Positions 45,332-53,255 of a stretch of DNA of 64,000 nt are shown piece by piece. The number at the start of each line of letters is the position of its first letter. Within the stretch, counting starts at the first letter, position 1. The notes beneath the pieces are model-generated. The model had not been told where the DNA came from. It saw only the letters and a program-made list of their open reading frames with translations, and ran no database searches. The DNA is taken from positions 2,015,386 through 2,079,385 of the forward strand of contig OX044363.1 in NCBI GenBank assembly GCA_943846685.1, in the 5' to 3' direction. The position numbers and the translations under genes are program-made. The DNA is from an uncultured Pseudomonadales bacterium (GTDB taxonomy: Bacteria > Pseudomonadota > Gammaproteobacteria > Pseudomonadales > Porticoccaceae).

Positions 45332-46762
45332 GTGAAAAGTTTAAATTTACGGCTGACTTTATCCGGCCTGGTATGGGCATTGGCATTCACAGCCACCTTA
45401 ATGCCTGTGCAACTTTCGGCAAAAACCACTGGCGAAGATTTTTATAAAGAGGTACTGCAAGCGACCCCGATTTACGATGACCCAGAGCTTGATGCCTATA
45501 TCAAAAAACTCGGCAATGAAATTGTCGCCCAGTCGGAGATGGCCGGAGAGAAATTTACCTTTACCCTGCTCGACTCACCAGATCTCAATGCTTTCGCCAC
45601 CCGCGACAACTATGTCTACGTCAATCGCGGCCTGCTCAATTATGTTAGCAACGAAGCACAACTGGTTTCGGTACTCGCCCACGAAGTCGGGCATATAACC
45701 AAAAAACATGTCACCGGTCAGGAAGGCAAGGCAACCGGCGCGCAGATTCTCTCGACCATTGCCGCCGTGCTCTCCGGCAGCGGTGAAGTCTATGAAGCGG
45801 GCATGGCTTACGCCAACTCAATTATCCGCGGTCATGGCCGCCGCAACGAACTGGAAGCCGATGAAGCCGGTGCCGAATATATGGCCAAACTGGGTTACAA
45901 GCCCAGCGAGATGATCAGCATGCTATCGATTATGAAAGACTACGAAATGCTGCAGAAAGACCGTGCCAAAGCCAAGGGTGCCAGCAAGCAGACCTACCAC
46001 GGTATATTTGCCAGCCACCCGCGCAATGATTCACGACTGCGCACCGTGGTGAGTAAAGCTCAACGTCTACAATCCACCGAGACTCGCGGTGATGGCGCCG
46101 CCAGATATCGCGAGCTCACCGAAGGGCTTATCTGGGGCGAAAACTTTCTCGCCAAAGAGAAAAAACCCGAGCGCTACTCGGATATGACATTGCGGGTACG
46201 CTTTGATTACCCCAAAGGTTGGACGCAGACCAATGACACCATCAAGCGTAGCTCAGTGGGCAGCCCTGAAAGCAAAGAGGCCAAGCTCAGCCTGACCCCT
46301 ATTGCGCGCACCGCCCAGAGTCCTGAAGAATATCTCTATAATTTTCTGAAGGTTGCAAAACTCGAACAGGGCAGCGCCATCGCCCCTGCTGGGCTAAAGG
46401 GTTTTAGCGGAATTTTACCCGGCGACGAAAATCAACCTAACCAGCGTATTGCAGTTATCTATTACAAACTCAATGCCTTTGTATTTAAGGGGGAAGTGGA
46501 TAAACCGGCGCAGTTTGCCGACGCGGATAAACTGTTTGTTGAATCGATTAAAACCTTCCGACCCATTTCACGCCGTGAAATTGCCGGTCAAAAGCCAAAA
46601 ACTATTCACTATGTGAGAGCAACCAATGCCACCAACTTCGACGCGTTGGGCAAAGCACTGAATCTTAACGCCACGGAATTAGATGATCTGCGTATAATCA
46701 ACGGCCATTACCCAAGCGGTGAGCCAGTGGCCGGCGATTGGATAAAAATCTTTAAACAGTAA
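45332..46762 (+). CDS. M48 family metalloprotease, exported
   Basis: Periplasmic zinc protease of 476 aa related to BepA/LoiP-type envelope quality-control enzymes. Signal peptide to about residue 30. Zinc site: HEVGH at 117–121 in LAHEVGHITKKH, with the third ligand in NELEADEAGAEYMAKLGY. After residue 250 comes an accessory domain, and the end (LNATELDDLRIINGHYPSG) is LysM-like in pattern. TPR repeats typical of BepA are not evident. The start is GTG, 11 bases after the second lipoprotein, so it probably belongs to the locus. Confidence 0.87.
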   Translation: MKSLNLRLTLSGLVWALAFTATLMPVQLSAKTTGEDFYKEVLQATPIYDDPELDAYIKKLGNEIVAQSEMAGEKFTFTLLDSPDLNAFATRDNYVYVNRGLLNYVSNEAQLVSVLAHEVGHITKKHVTGQEGKATGAQILSTIAAVLSGSGEVYEAGMAYANSIIRGHGRRNELEADEAGAEYMAKLGYKPSEMISMLSIMKDYEMLQKDRAKAKGASKQTYHGIFASHPRNDSRLRTVVSKAQRLQSTETRGDGAARYRELTEGLIWGENFLAKEKKPERYSDMTLRVRFDYPKGWTQTNDTIKRSSVGSPESKEAKLSLTPIARTAQSPEEYLYNFLKVAKLEQGSAIAPAGLKGFSGILPGDENQPNQRIAVIYYKLNAFVFKGEVDKPAQFADADKLFVESIKTFRPISRREIAGQKPKTIHYVRATNATNFDALGKALNLNATELDDLRIINGHYPSGEPVAGDWIKIFKQ

Positions 46763-46799
46763 AACGCTCTAATAGCGAAACTTAAATAGCGAAACTCAC

Positions 46800-47546
46800 G
46801 TGACCCTTAAAACCCCCAGACATTTTTTTCTACTGCTGATTATTCTTATGCTGATTTTTGGCGCACTTTTGGGTCTCGGCTACTGGCTTAAAAGCGCGGA
46901 TTCGGTCGAAGCAAACTGGGCTATGGATGAGCTGACCAATCCCGATAATGTAGCGCTGCAAAGTCGTATTAACAGCAAACTATTTGCTGAAGATATGGTT
47001 GATGTACCTGGTATAGGTGCGGATATAGACAGCACCATGGATCAGTCTGCCATGGAAGCCAAGCTGGCCGGCTTAACTAAGAATGTCACCACGGAAAAAA
47101 TCCCCACGGCTGAGGAACTCGAAGGTTTTTATCAACTGAACAGAGATAACTATCGTCAGCCATCGAAACTCTGGCTGTGGGTGGATACCTTTAGTACCGC
47201 TCGGCATGGGGGTCAGGTTTTCGAAAAAGCACAGCAGGCGCTCGACACTCTAGTCGGCGATCTATCAACCCGAACAGCTGATCGGGAAGCTGATAGCTTT
47301 GATCGCTACGGGGCTATATTGTCGACAGAATTAGAAGAGAAATATGATCGGGCATTTACCGCGAAGTTGCTATCGCTTATCGGCGGCAGCGAAGCATTAC
47401 CCTGCTGGGCAGGACCGATCAGCTCCGCTATCGGCGCACATCTGGTCTGCGTAAAGAAAATAGACTGGGGTGCTTACACACCCCTCGAAGAGATAAAATC
47501 CCAGCTAATTAATGACTGGCGTTTCTCGGTAGCAACCGACGGTTAA
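46800..47546 (+). CDS. Parvulin-like peptidyl-prolyl isomerase family protein, membrane-anchored
   Basis: Bitopic protein of 248 aa with a start GTG and a membrane helix at about residues 10–30. The sequence IPTAEELEGFYQLNRDNYRQ followed by a strand and, later, GPISSAIGAHLVCVKKI follows the layout of PpiC-type foldases (the G-P-I/V… G-x-H-x-V end is typical), but the catalytic core is reduced, so it may be a chaperone rather than an isomerase. It closes the plus-strand run and converges with trpA. Confidence 0.65.
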   Translation: MTLKTPRHFFLLLIILMLIFGALLGLGYWLKSADSVEANWAMDELTNPDNVALQSRINSKLFAEDMVDVPGIGADIDSTMDQSAMEAKLAGLTKNVTTEKIPTAEELEGFYQLNRDNYRQPSKLWLWVDTFSTARHGGQVFEKAQQALDTLVGDLSTRTADREADSFDRYGAILSTELEEKYDRAFTAKLLSLIGGSEALPCWAGPISSAIGAHLVCVKKIDWGAYTPLEEIKSQLINDWRFSVATDG

Positions 47547-47559
47547 AAGCCAGATCTAC

Positions 47560-48327
47560 CTAAGCCATCAACTCGGCAAAGAACTTGCGCAAGCCATCGG
47601 CACCAGACTGTTCCCAGGTTTTTAATGCCGCAGTACCAACAATCGCCATATCTGCAGATCCACGCAAAAAGTCCATATCTTCCTTACCACTAATACCAAA
47701 GCCAACACCAATCTGCGCATCGGTATGTTGGCGACAGCGCTCGATCAGCGCCAGCACATCATCACCCATATTGGTTTTCGAACCGGTAACACCTTTGCGG
47801 GCAACCACATAAACCAGACCGCGACTTACAGCACCCAACTGTGCCAGACGCTTATCACTGCTAGTCGGCGTCATCAGAATAATCGGCTCAATACCCGCCT
47901 CTTCCGATAGCCGATGCAGGTTGGCAGACTCTTCTACCGGCAGATCCGGCAGAATATAACCAACACCACCCGCTGCTTTAAGGCGCTTAACAAAGGTCTC
48001 TTCACCCATCTTAAAGACCGTGTTGTAGTAACCCATCATCAACAGCTGAAAAGGAAAACGTTCGCTGGCCTGCTTCATAAACTCAAAGCAGTCCTCAACC
48101 GTAGTGCCGGCTTTTAGAGATTGCTCATTGGCATGAACAAACAACGGGCCATCGGCACTCGGCTCAGAAAATGGGAACTGCAGCTCAACCAGATCAACAC
48201 CGGCTTCCGCCATAATTTCCAGTTCTTGCATATTGGCTTCGAAGGAAGGGTAACCGCAGACCACATGGGCCATCACCAACAGATCTTTATCTTTTTTACG
48301 TTCGGCAAGAAAGCTTTGCAGAGCCAT
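47560..48327 (-). CDS. trpA: Tryptophan synthase alpha subunit (short, divergent)
   Basis: Cleaves indole-3-glycerol phosphate to indole. At 255 aa it is some 13 residues shorter than E. coli TrpA. The catalytic Glu (VDLVELQFPFSEPSADGP) and Asp in the same block are kept, but the loop reads SEPSADGP rather than the usual SDPLADGP. GVTGSKT and FGISGKEDM also depart from the common form. It follows trpB directly, the ATG sharing a base with the trpB stop. Confidence 0.93.
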   Translation of the reverse strand: MALQSFLAERKKDKDLLVMAHVVCGYPSFEANMQELEIMAEAGVDLVELQFPFSEPSADGPLFVHANEQSLKAGTTVEDCFEFMKQASERFPFQLLMMGYYNTVFKMGEETFVKRLKAAGGVGYILPDLPVEESANLHRLSEEAGIEPIILMTPTSSDKRLAQLGAVSRGLVYVVARKGVTGSKTNMGDDVLALIERCRQHTDAQIGVGFGISGKEDMDFLRGSADMAIVGTAALKTWEQSGADGLRKFFAELMA

Positions 48328-49586
48328 TAGTTTTTCTCCCCACGGTACTGATCCGCTTTGCCTTCAATAAAGGTCTTCCACTTCGCATCATCCAATGCAT
48401 CGGCAATGGTAAAGATATCTTTATCACCGCGACCGGATTGGTTGATCAATATAATTTCGTCTTTGCCCATAGTCGGCGCTTCTTTAATCGCCGTAACAAA
48501 AGCGTGAGTACTCTCCAGCGCAGGAATCAAACCCTCGGTGCGCATGGTCAGTCGCAAGGCTTCCTTCACTTCAATATCGGTGGCCGCTTCAAAGCGTACC
48601 TTGCCCTTATCGTGGAGATGAGCAAAGATCGGGTTGACACCTATATAGTCGAGACCGGCAGCAACCGAATGAGTCTCATTCATATTGCCTTCCTCGTTCT
48701 GCAGGAAATAGGTTTTAAAACCCTGGGCAACGCCGACAGTAGCGTCGTCATAAGCCAGACGTGCAGCGTGCATATAAGAACCCACACCCTGACCACCGGC
48801 TTCACTGCCAATCAGCTCAACATTATCATCGTCAAAGAATGCCTGGAAAATGCCCATGGCATTTGAACCACCACCGACACAGGCGTAGACACGATCCGGC
48901 AATCTGCCAGTCTGAGCAAGCATCTGCTCGCGCGCCTCAAAGCCAATAATCGATTGGAACCAGCTAACCATTTCCGGGAACGGATGAGGTCCACAGGCAG
49001 TACCGAGAATATAATGCGTATCGGCCATATTGGTTACCCAATCGCGCATCGCTTCATTAATTGCATCCTTAAGTGTCTTCTGACCATCTTGAACAGCGAT
49101 AACCTCAGCGCCAAGATTTTCCATCCAGAATACATTGGGACGCTGGCGTGCCACATCGACAGCACCCATATAAATCTTACAGTCAAAACCAAAGCGCGCC
49201 GCCATGGTCGCCGTGGCAAAACCGTGCTGACCAGCACCAGTCTCAGCAATCACCTTGCGCTTGCCGAGACGCTGACATAACAGGCCCTGGCCCATTACGT
49301 TGTTTACCTTGTGCGAACCGGTGTGGTTAAGATCTTCACGCTTAACATAAATCTGCGCACCACCCAGTTTGCGCGACAGGTTTTCCAGATGCGTCACTGG
49401 CGTTGGTCGGCCAGAATAACTCTGCATCAATGCAACATAGTCCTGCCAGAATTTCGGGTCCGATTTGCACTCGCGGAAACAGACCAGCAACTCTTCGATT
49501 GTTGCATGTAGAATTTCAGGCAGAAAAACACCGCCATATTCCCCGTAGTAGCCTTCACGACCATCGGAGAAATCAAAAATATCCAT
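48327..49586 (-). CDS. trpB: Tryptophan synthase beta subunit (divergent)
   Basis: PLP enzyme joining indole and serine, 419 aa. YGEYGGVFLPEILHATIEEL opens the fold; the PLP lysine is in NHTGSHKVNNVMGQG (GAHK in most TrpB); AETGAGQHGFATAT and CVGGGSNAMGIF are the other PLP blocks. I start at ATG 49584–49586, six bases after GAGG, rather than the TTG four codons upstream. It lacks the usual trpF neighbour. A stable hairpin (49602–49633) sits in its leader. Confidence 0.94.
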   Translation of the reverse strand: MDIFDFSDGREGYYGEYGGVFLPEILHATIEELLVCFRECKSDPKFWQDYVALMQSYSGRPTPVTHLENLSRKLGGAQIYVKREDLNHTGSHKVNNVMGQGLLCQRLGKRKVIAETGAGQHGFATATMAARFGFDCKIYMGAVDVARQRPNVFWMENLGAEVIAVQDGQKTLKDAINEAMRDWVTNMADTHYILGTACGPHPFPEMVSWFQSIIGFEAREQMLAQTGRLPDRVYACVGGGSNAMGIFQAFFDDDNVELIGSEAGGQGVGSYMHAARLAYDDATVGVAQGFKTYFLQNEEGNMNETHSVAAGLDYIGVNPIFAHLHDKGKVRFEAATDIEVKEALRLTMRTEGLIPALESTHAFVTAIKEAPTMGKDEIILINQSGRGDKDIFTIADALDDAKWKTFIEGKADQYRGEKN

Positions 49587-49601
49587 GGAAAACCTCAATA
49601 G

Positions 49602-49635
49602 AAAGCGGTCAACTTCAATGAAGCAGACCGCTTTT
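49602..49635. terminator. Hairpin in the trpB leader; terminator-like on the plus strand
   Basis: AAAGCGGTC and GACCGCTTT form a 9-bp stem; inside it CTTC and GAAG pair around an ATT loop. On the plus strand it ends in TTTTT and looks like a terminator. On the minus strand it lies 15 bp upstream of the trpB ATG, after the small membrane-protein gene, with only TTTCT following, so it may modulate trpBA expression. Confidence 0.55.
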
Positions 49636-49696
49636 TGGGTGAAAAAAATTAGGCGCCTAGTTTATCCAAGTCACCAGACTGACACAACGCTCAGAT

Positions 49697-49816
49697 TCAA
49701 TGTTGTTTTGCTTGGCGTCTTTTGTGGAATCTAATCTCTGCGTCTTTAACCATCAAATAACTGCCGTACATCACACCACCGAACAATACTGCCATAATTA
49801 TAATTAGAGTTATCAT
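49697..49816 (-). CDS. Small single-pass membrane protein, 39 aa
   Basis: Unannotated short gene. The translation begins MITLIIIMAVLFGGVMYGSY and ends with a basic, hydrophilic tail (EIRFHKRRQAKQH). One membrane helix (residues 2–22) and a positive tail indicate an inner-membrane micropeptide with the tail in the cytoplasm. An excellent RBS (AAGGGGA) lies five bases before the ATG. It sits 110 bp upstream of trpB on the same strand. It contains no Trp, so it is not a tryptophan leader peptide. Function unknown. Confidence 0.6.
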   Translation of the reverse strand: MITLIIIMAVLFGGVMYGSYLMVKDAEIRFHKRRQAKQH

Positions 49817-49882
49817 AGCTGTCCCCTTAAGTTGCTCGAATCGCAACACCTACTGCCAAAACTTATGCTACAACCCGGCACT

Positions 49883-49904
49883 TTTAATAGTAGTTTAATA
49901 GTAG
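49883..49904. repeat. Two tandem 11-bp repeats upstream of the small membrane-protein gene
   Basis: TTTAATAGTAG occurs twice in direct tandem (49883–49893 and 49894–49904). An 11-bp period places both copies on one face of the helix, as in activator or repressor sites. It lies about 70 bp upstream of the small gene and may control it with trpBA. Confidence 0.45.
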
Positions 49905-50020
49905 TTAGAGTTACTGTATTAACTTCTCTTATGGAATTTGTATACGCAAAGATCACGTGACCGGTTTATTGATAACAGTCAGTTTTTAATCAGACCGCCA
50001 GCCGTATGGATTTGCGCGAC

Positions 50021-50029
50021 TTATCCACA
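50021..50029 (+). promoter_or_regulatory. Perfect DnaA box upstream of nrdJa
   Basis: TTATCCACA matches the DnaA consensus at 9/9. It lies 250 bp upstream of the nrdJa ATG and 48 bp before the first NrdR box. In E. coli, DnaA boxes in the nrdAB promoter tie reductase expression to replication initiation; the same logic is inferred here. Confidence 0.55.
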
Positions 50030-50077
50030 AGTTTTTCAACGACTTACAAACTGCATTAAATAGGTTTTGATAAAAAA

Positions 50078-50093
50078 ACACAAGATATAGTGG
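50078..50093 (+). promoter_or_regulatory. NrdR box 1 upstream of nrdJa
   Basis: ACACAAGATATAGTGG matches the NrdR consensus ACACWATATATWGTGT at 14 of 16 positions. NrdR is the ATP/dATP-sensing repressor of ribonucleotide reductase genes and binds paired boxes. Confidence 0.72.
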
Positions 50094-50108
50094 ATTAGGA
50101 CTTGCAAG

Positions 50109-50124
50109 ACACACCATGTAGGAT
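50109..50124 (+). promoter_or_regulatory. NrdR box 2 upstream of nrdJa
   Basis: ACACACCATGTAGGAT matches the NrdR consensus at about 11 of 16 positions. It starts exactly 31 bp after box 1, three helical turns, which is the spacing expected for paired NrdR boxes. Confidence 0.6.
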
Positions 50125-50271
50125 AAACTGCTTCTCCAGTTCCCTAGACAAAAATAATAATAATTTGGGAATTTAGGCAGAACATACAATATATACGACC
50201 CTAAAATAACGTCGGCGACGATAGGCATAAGTACCTGCTGTTAGCCGAGAGAAATGATAAAAGGCCATTCA

Positions 50272-52426
50272 ATGAGCACCGCACCAAAATTAAAATCAGT
50301 TAAATCCGCCAAAAAGACTCCTGAGATCAAGATGCAAGATGCATCACTGGATATCTGGGACAAAAAATACCGACTAAAAGACAAGCAAGAGCAACCTGTA
50401 GATGCAGATATCAATGCAACCTACGAGCGCGTTGCCAAAGCACTCTCTGATGTCGAAGCCAAAGATAAGCGCGATCAGTGGAAAAAGCGTTTTGTCTGGG
50501 CACTTCAGCACGGCGCCATTCCCGCCGGCCGCATTATCTCCAATGCCGGTGCTCAGGCCTACAAGCCAGCCACCTCGACTATTAACTGCACCGTATCCGG
50601 CATTGTTCCCGATTCCATGCAGGGCATTCTCGAGCGCAACCTCGAAGCCGGTCTAACCTTGAAAGCCGGTTGCGGTATCGGTTATGAATTCTCAACACTG
50701 CGTCCCAAAGGTGCCTATGTTTCCGGTGCTGGTGCTTACACCTCAGGGCCGCTGTCGTTTATGGATATCTACGACAAGATGTGTTTTACCGTCTCATCCG
50801 CCGGCGGCCGCCGCGGTGCACAGATGGCCACCTTTGATGTCAGCCACCCGGATGTATTTGATTTTGTTCGCGCCAAGCGTGAAGACGGTCGTCTGCGTCA
50901 GTTCAACCTGTCGCTGCTGATCACCGAAGAATTTATTGAAGCAGTTCGCAACGACAGCACCTGGGACCTCACCTTCCCAGTCAGCGCTAAAGAAATCGAA
51001 GGCGGACTCGACCTCAAAGCTGACAATATCGTCTGGAAGCATTTCCCAACCACAGAAGCTTACACAACCAATAAAGAAGGTCTGGTTGCCTGTCGCATCT
51101 ATGAAACCATTCGTGCACAGAAGCTGTGGAATGCGATTATGTCGTCCACCTACGACTATGCAGAGCCGGGCTTTATTCTGATCGACCAGGTCAACAAAAA
51201 TAACAACAACTGGTTCTGTGAAGATATCCGCGCCACCAACCCCTGCGGTGAACAGCCCCTGCCCCCTTACGGCAGCTGCCTGCTCGGCTCGGTTAACCTA
51301 ACCAAGTTTGTGCGCAATCCGTTTACCCCAGAAGCTTATTTCGACTGGGAAGAGTACGCAGAAGTTGTCGCTGTCTTTACCCGCATGCTGGATAACGTCG
51401 TTGAGATCAACGGCCTGCCACTCGATGGTCAGCGCAAAGAGATCGAATACAAGCGTCGTCACGGTATGGGCTTCCTCGGTCTGGGTTCAACCCTGACCAT
51501 GCTGCGCATGAAGTACGGCGAGCAGGACTCACTGGAATTCACCGAGCGCGTAGCACAGGACATGGCCGTTTCTGGTCTGACTGCCGGTCTCGAACTGGCC
51601 CGTGAAAAAGGCCCAGCGCCAATTATGGAAGATGATTTTGATGTTACTGCCGCCCTGCTATTTAAGCGTCCAGAGCTGGCCAAAGACGGCATCAAAGTTG
51701 GCAGCACAATTAAAGGTAAAGTACTGCTCGGCAAGTACAGCAACTATATGCAGAATATCGCCACAGTTGCCCCAGAGCTGATCGACTCAATTATTGAAGA
51801 AGGCTGTCGCTTTAGCCACCACTCATCAATTGCGCCGACTGGCACCATCTCACTGTCACTGGCCAACAACGTCAGTAACGGAATCGAGCCAAGCTTTGCT
51901 CACCACTACTCGCGCAACGTTATTCGTGAAGGCAAGAAGTCGAAAGAGAAAGTAGATGTTTTCTCCTATGAGCTGCTGGCTTACCGCACGCTGATTAATG
52001 AGAAAGCCATGCCTTACGGCACCTCAGAAGAAGAAGCACTGCCCGACTACTTTATGAGCTCAGAAAATATTGTGCCCAAGGCCCATGTTGATATTCAGGC
52101 CGCCGCACAGAAGTGGGTTGACTCATCAATCTCGAAAACCATCAACGTACCTACAGACTGCGACTACGAGGACTTTAAAGATATCTACCTCTACGCCGCC
52201 GAGAAAGGCCTTAAAGGTTGCACCACGTTCCGCTTTAATCCAGAAGCGTTCCAGGGTGTACTGGTGACCGAGAAAGATCTCGAGAACACCACTTACAGCT
52301 TTACCTCTGGACGATGGTTCAACGGTTGAGTTTAAAGGTAATGAAGAGGTTGAGTACGACGGTGAAACCCATACTGCCGCCAACCTGTTTGATGCATTGA
52401 AAGAAGGTTACTACGGTAAATTCTGA
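50272..52426 (+). CDS. nrdJa: Adenosylcobalamin-dependent (class II) ribonucleotide reductase, catalytic part NrdJa, frameshift near the end
   Basis: Reduces ribonucleotides with a B12 radical, independent of oxygen. Conserved blocks: AGRIISNAG, INCTVSGIVPDSM, the radical site NPCGEQPLPPYGSCLLGSVN, and SIAPTGTISL. The start ATG 50272 has AAAGG seven bases upstream. The open frame stops at 52329, but one extra T near 52306 explains this: without it the text reads FTLDDGSTVEFKGNEEVEY and ends YYGKF at 52426, giving 717 aa. As written the protein loses about 39 residues. nrdJb follows, the split form known from Pseudomonas. Confidence 0.9.
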
Positions 52427-52478
52427 TCCCATTAATTAGATGCTGTAGCAACCAGCACGGAATAGCACGAGGAATAAA

Positions 52479-53165
52479 ATGAGCAAGAAAATTGAAAGTA
52501 AAATTGTCTCCTACAAGGTAAGCACCGAAGAGCAGACAAAAGAAGCCGCGGCGAAAACAGCGGAGTCAAATATTATCCAGATGCACGAGAAGGTTTCGCG
52601 ACCTGAAGCTCTGGCTGGCAGCACCTACAAGATCAAGACGCCAATGTCTGATCATGCGCTGTATTTGACGATTAACGATATTATTTTGAACGAGGGCACT
52701 GACCATGAGTTGCGCCGCCCGTTTGAAGTCTTTATCAACTCGAAAAACATGGATCACTTCCAGTGGATTGTGGCACTGACTCGCGTTATCTCTGCGGTAT
52801 TCCGCAAAGGTGGTGACTGCACATTCCTGGTGGAAGAGCTCAAGGCTGTATTTGATCCGCAGGGTGGTTACTTTAAGCCTGGCGGTAAGTTTATGCCCTC
52901 ACTAGTCGCTGAGATTGGCTGGGCGATCGAAGATCATCTGCAGAAAATTGGCATGCTCAAAAAGCCAGAAATCCCAGAGCACCAGCAGAAAATTATGGAC
53001 GAAAAGCGCGCTGAGTTTGAAGGCTCCGCTGCTGCGCCTGCTGCTTCAGAGAGCAGTGATTTCCCACCCACTGCAGAGGTCTGCAAGAAGTGTAGCGTGA
53101 AAGCGGTTATCCTGATGGATGGCTGTATGACCTGCCTAAACTGCGGCGATTCTAAATGTGGCTAG
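52479..53165 (+). CDS. nrdJb: Class II ribonucleotide reductase, C-terminal part NrdJb (TSCPD domain)
   Basis: Separate C-terminal polypeptide of the split NrdJ enzyme, 228 aa. The TSCPD-type domain covers about residues 55–165 (ALYLTINDIILNEG; FEVFINSKNMDHFQWIVALT; FRKGGDCTFLVEELKAVFDP). A Ser/Ala linker leads to a Cys-rich tail, CKKCSVKAVILMDGCMTCLN and CGDSKCG, which likely holds zinc and the redox-active Cys pair that regenerates the active site. It is 52 bp after nrdJa, before a strong terminator. Confidence 0.93.
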   Translation: MSKKIESKIVSYKVSTEEQTKEAAAKTAESNIIQMHEKVSRPEALAGSTYKIKTPMSDHALYLTINDIILNEGTDHELRRPFEVFINSKNMDHFQWIVALTRVISAVFRKGGDCTFLVEELKAVFDPQGGYFKPGGKFMPSLVAEIGWAIEDHLQKIGMLKKPEIPEHQQKIMDEKRAEFEGSAAAPAASESSDFPPTAEVCKKCSVKAVILMDGCMTCLNCGDSKCG

Positions 53166-53188
53166 CGAGTATCGCTTATCCAAATATT

Positions 53189-53218
53189 AAAAAGGGGTGC
53201 TTTTCAGCACCCCTTTTT
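53189..53218. terminator. Bidirectional terminator after nrdJb
   Basis: AAAAAGGGGTGC and GCACCCCTTTTT form a perfect 12-bp stem with a 6-nt loop and T-runs on both strands. It serves nrdJb (+) and the convergent GGDEF-EAL gene (-). Confidence 0.93.
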
Positions 53219-53255
53219 AATTCTTACCAATACATAACAGCAATAGGATTTTGAT

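Larger units (their letters stand above)
49817..50271. other. Divergent regulatory region small membrane gene / nrdJa
   Basis: About 450 AT-rich bases. They hold the 11-bp repeats on the left and the DnaA and NrdR boxes on the right. I looked for a cobalamin riboswitch, which precedes some B12-dependent reductases, and saw no B12-box. A clear sigma70 promoter was not found either. Confidence 0.5.

Noticed and set aside
49817-50271. Cobalamin riboswitch before nrdJa
   Set aside because: No B12-box or matching long helices were seen; NrdR and DnaA sites explain the region better.
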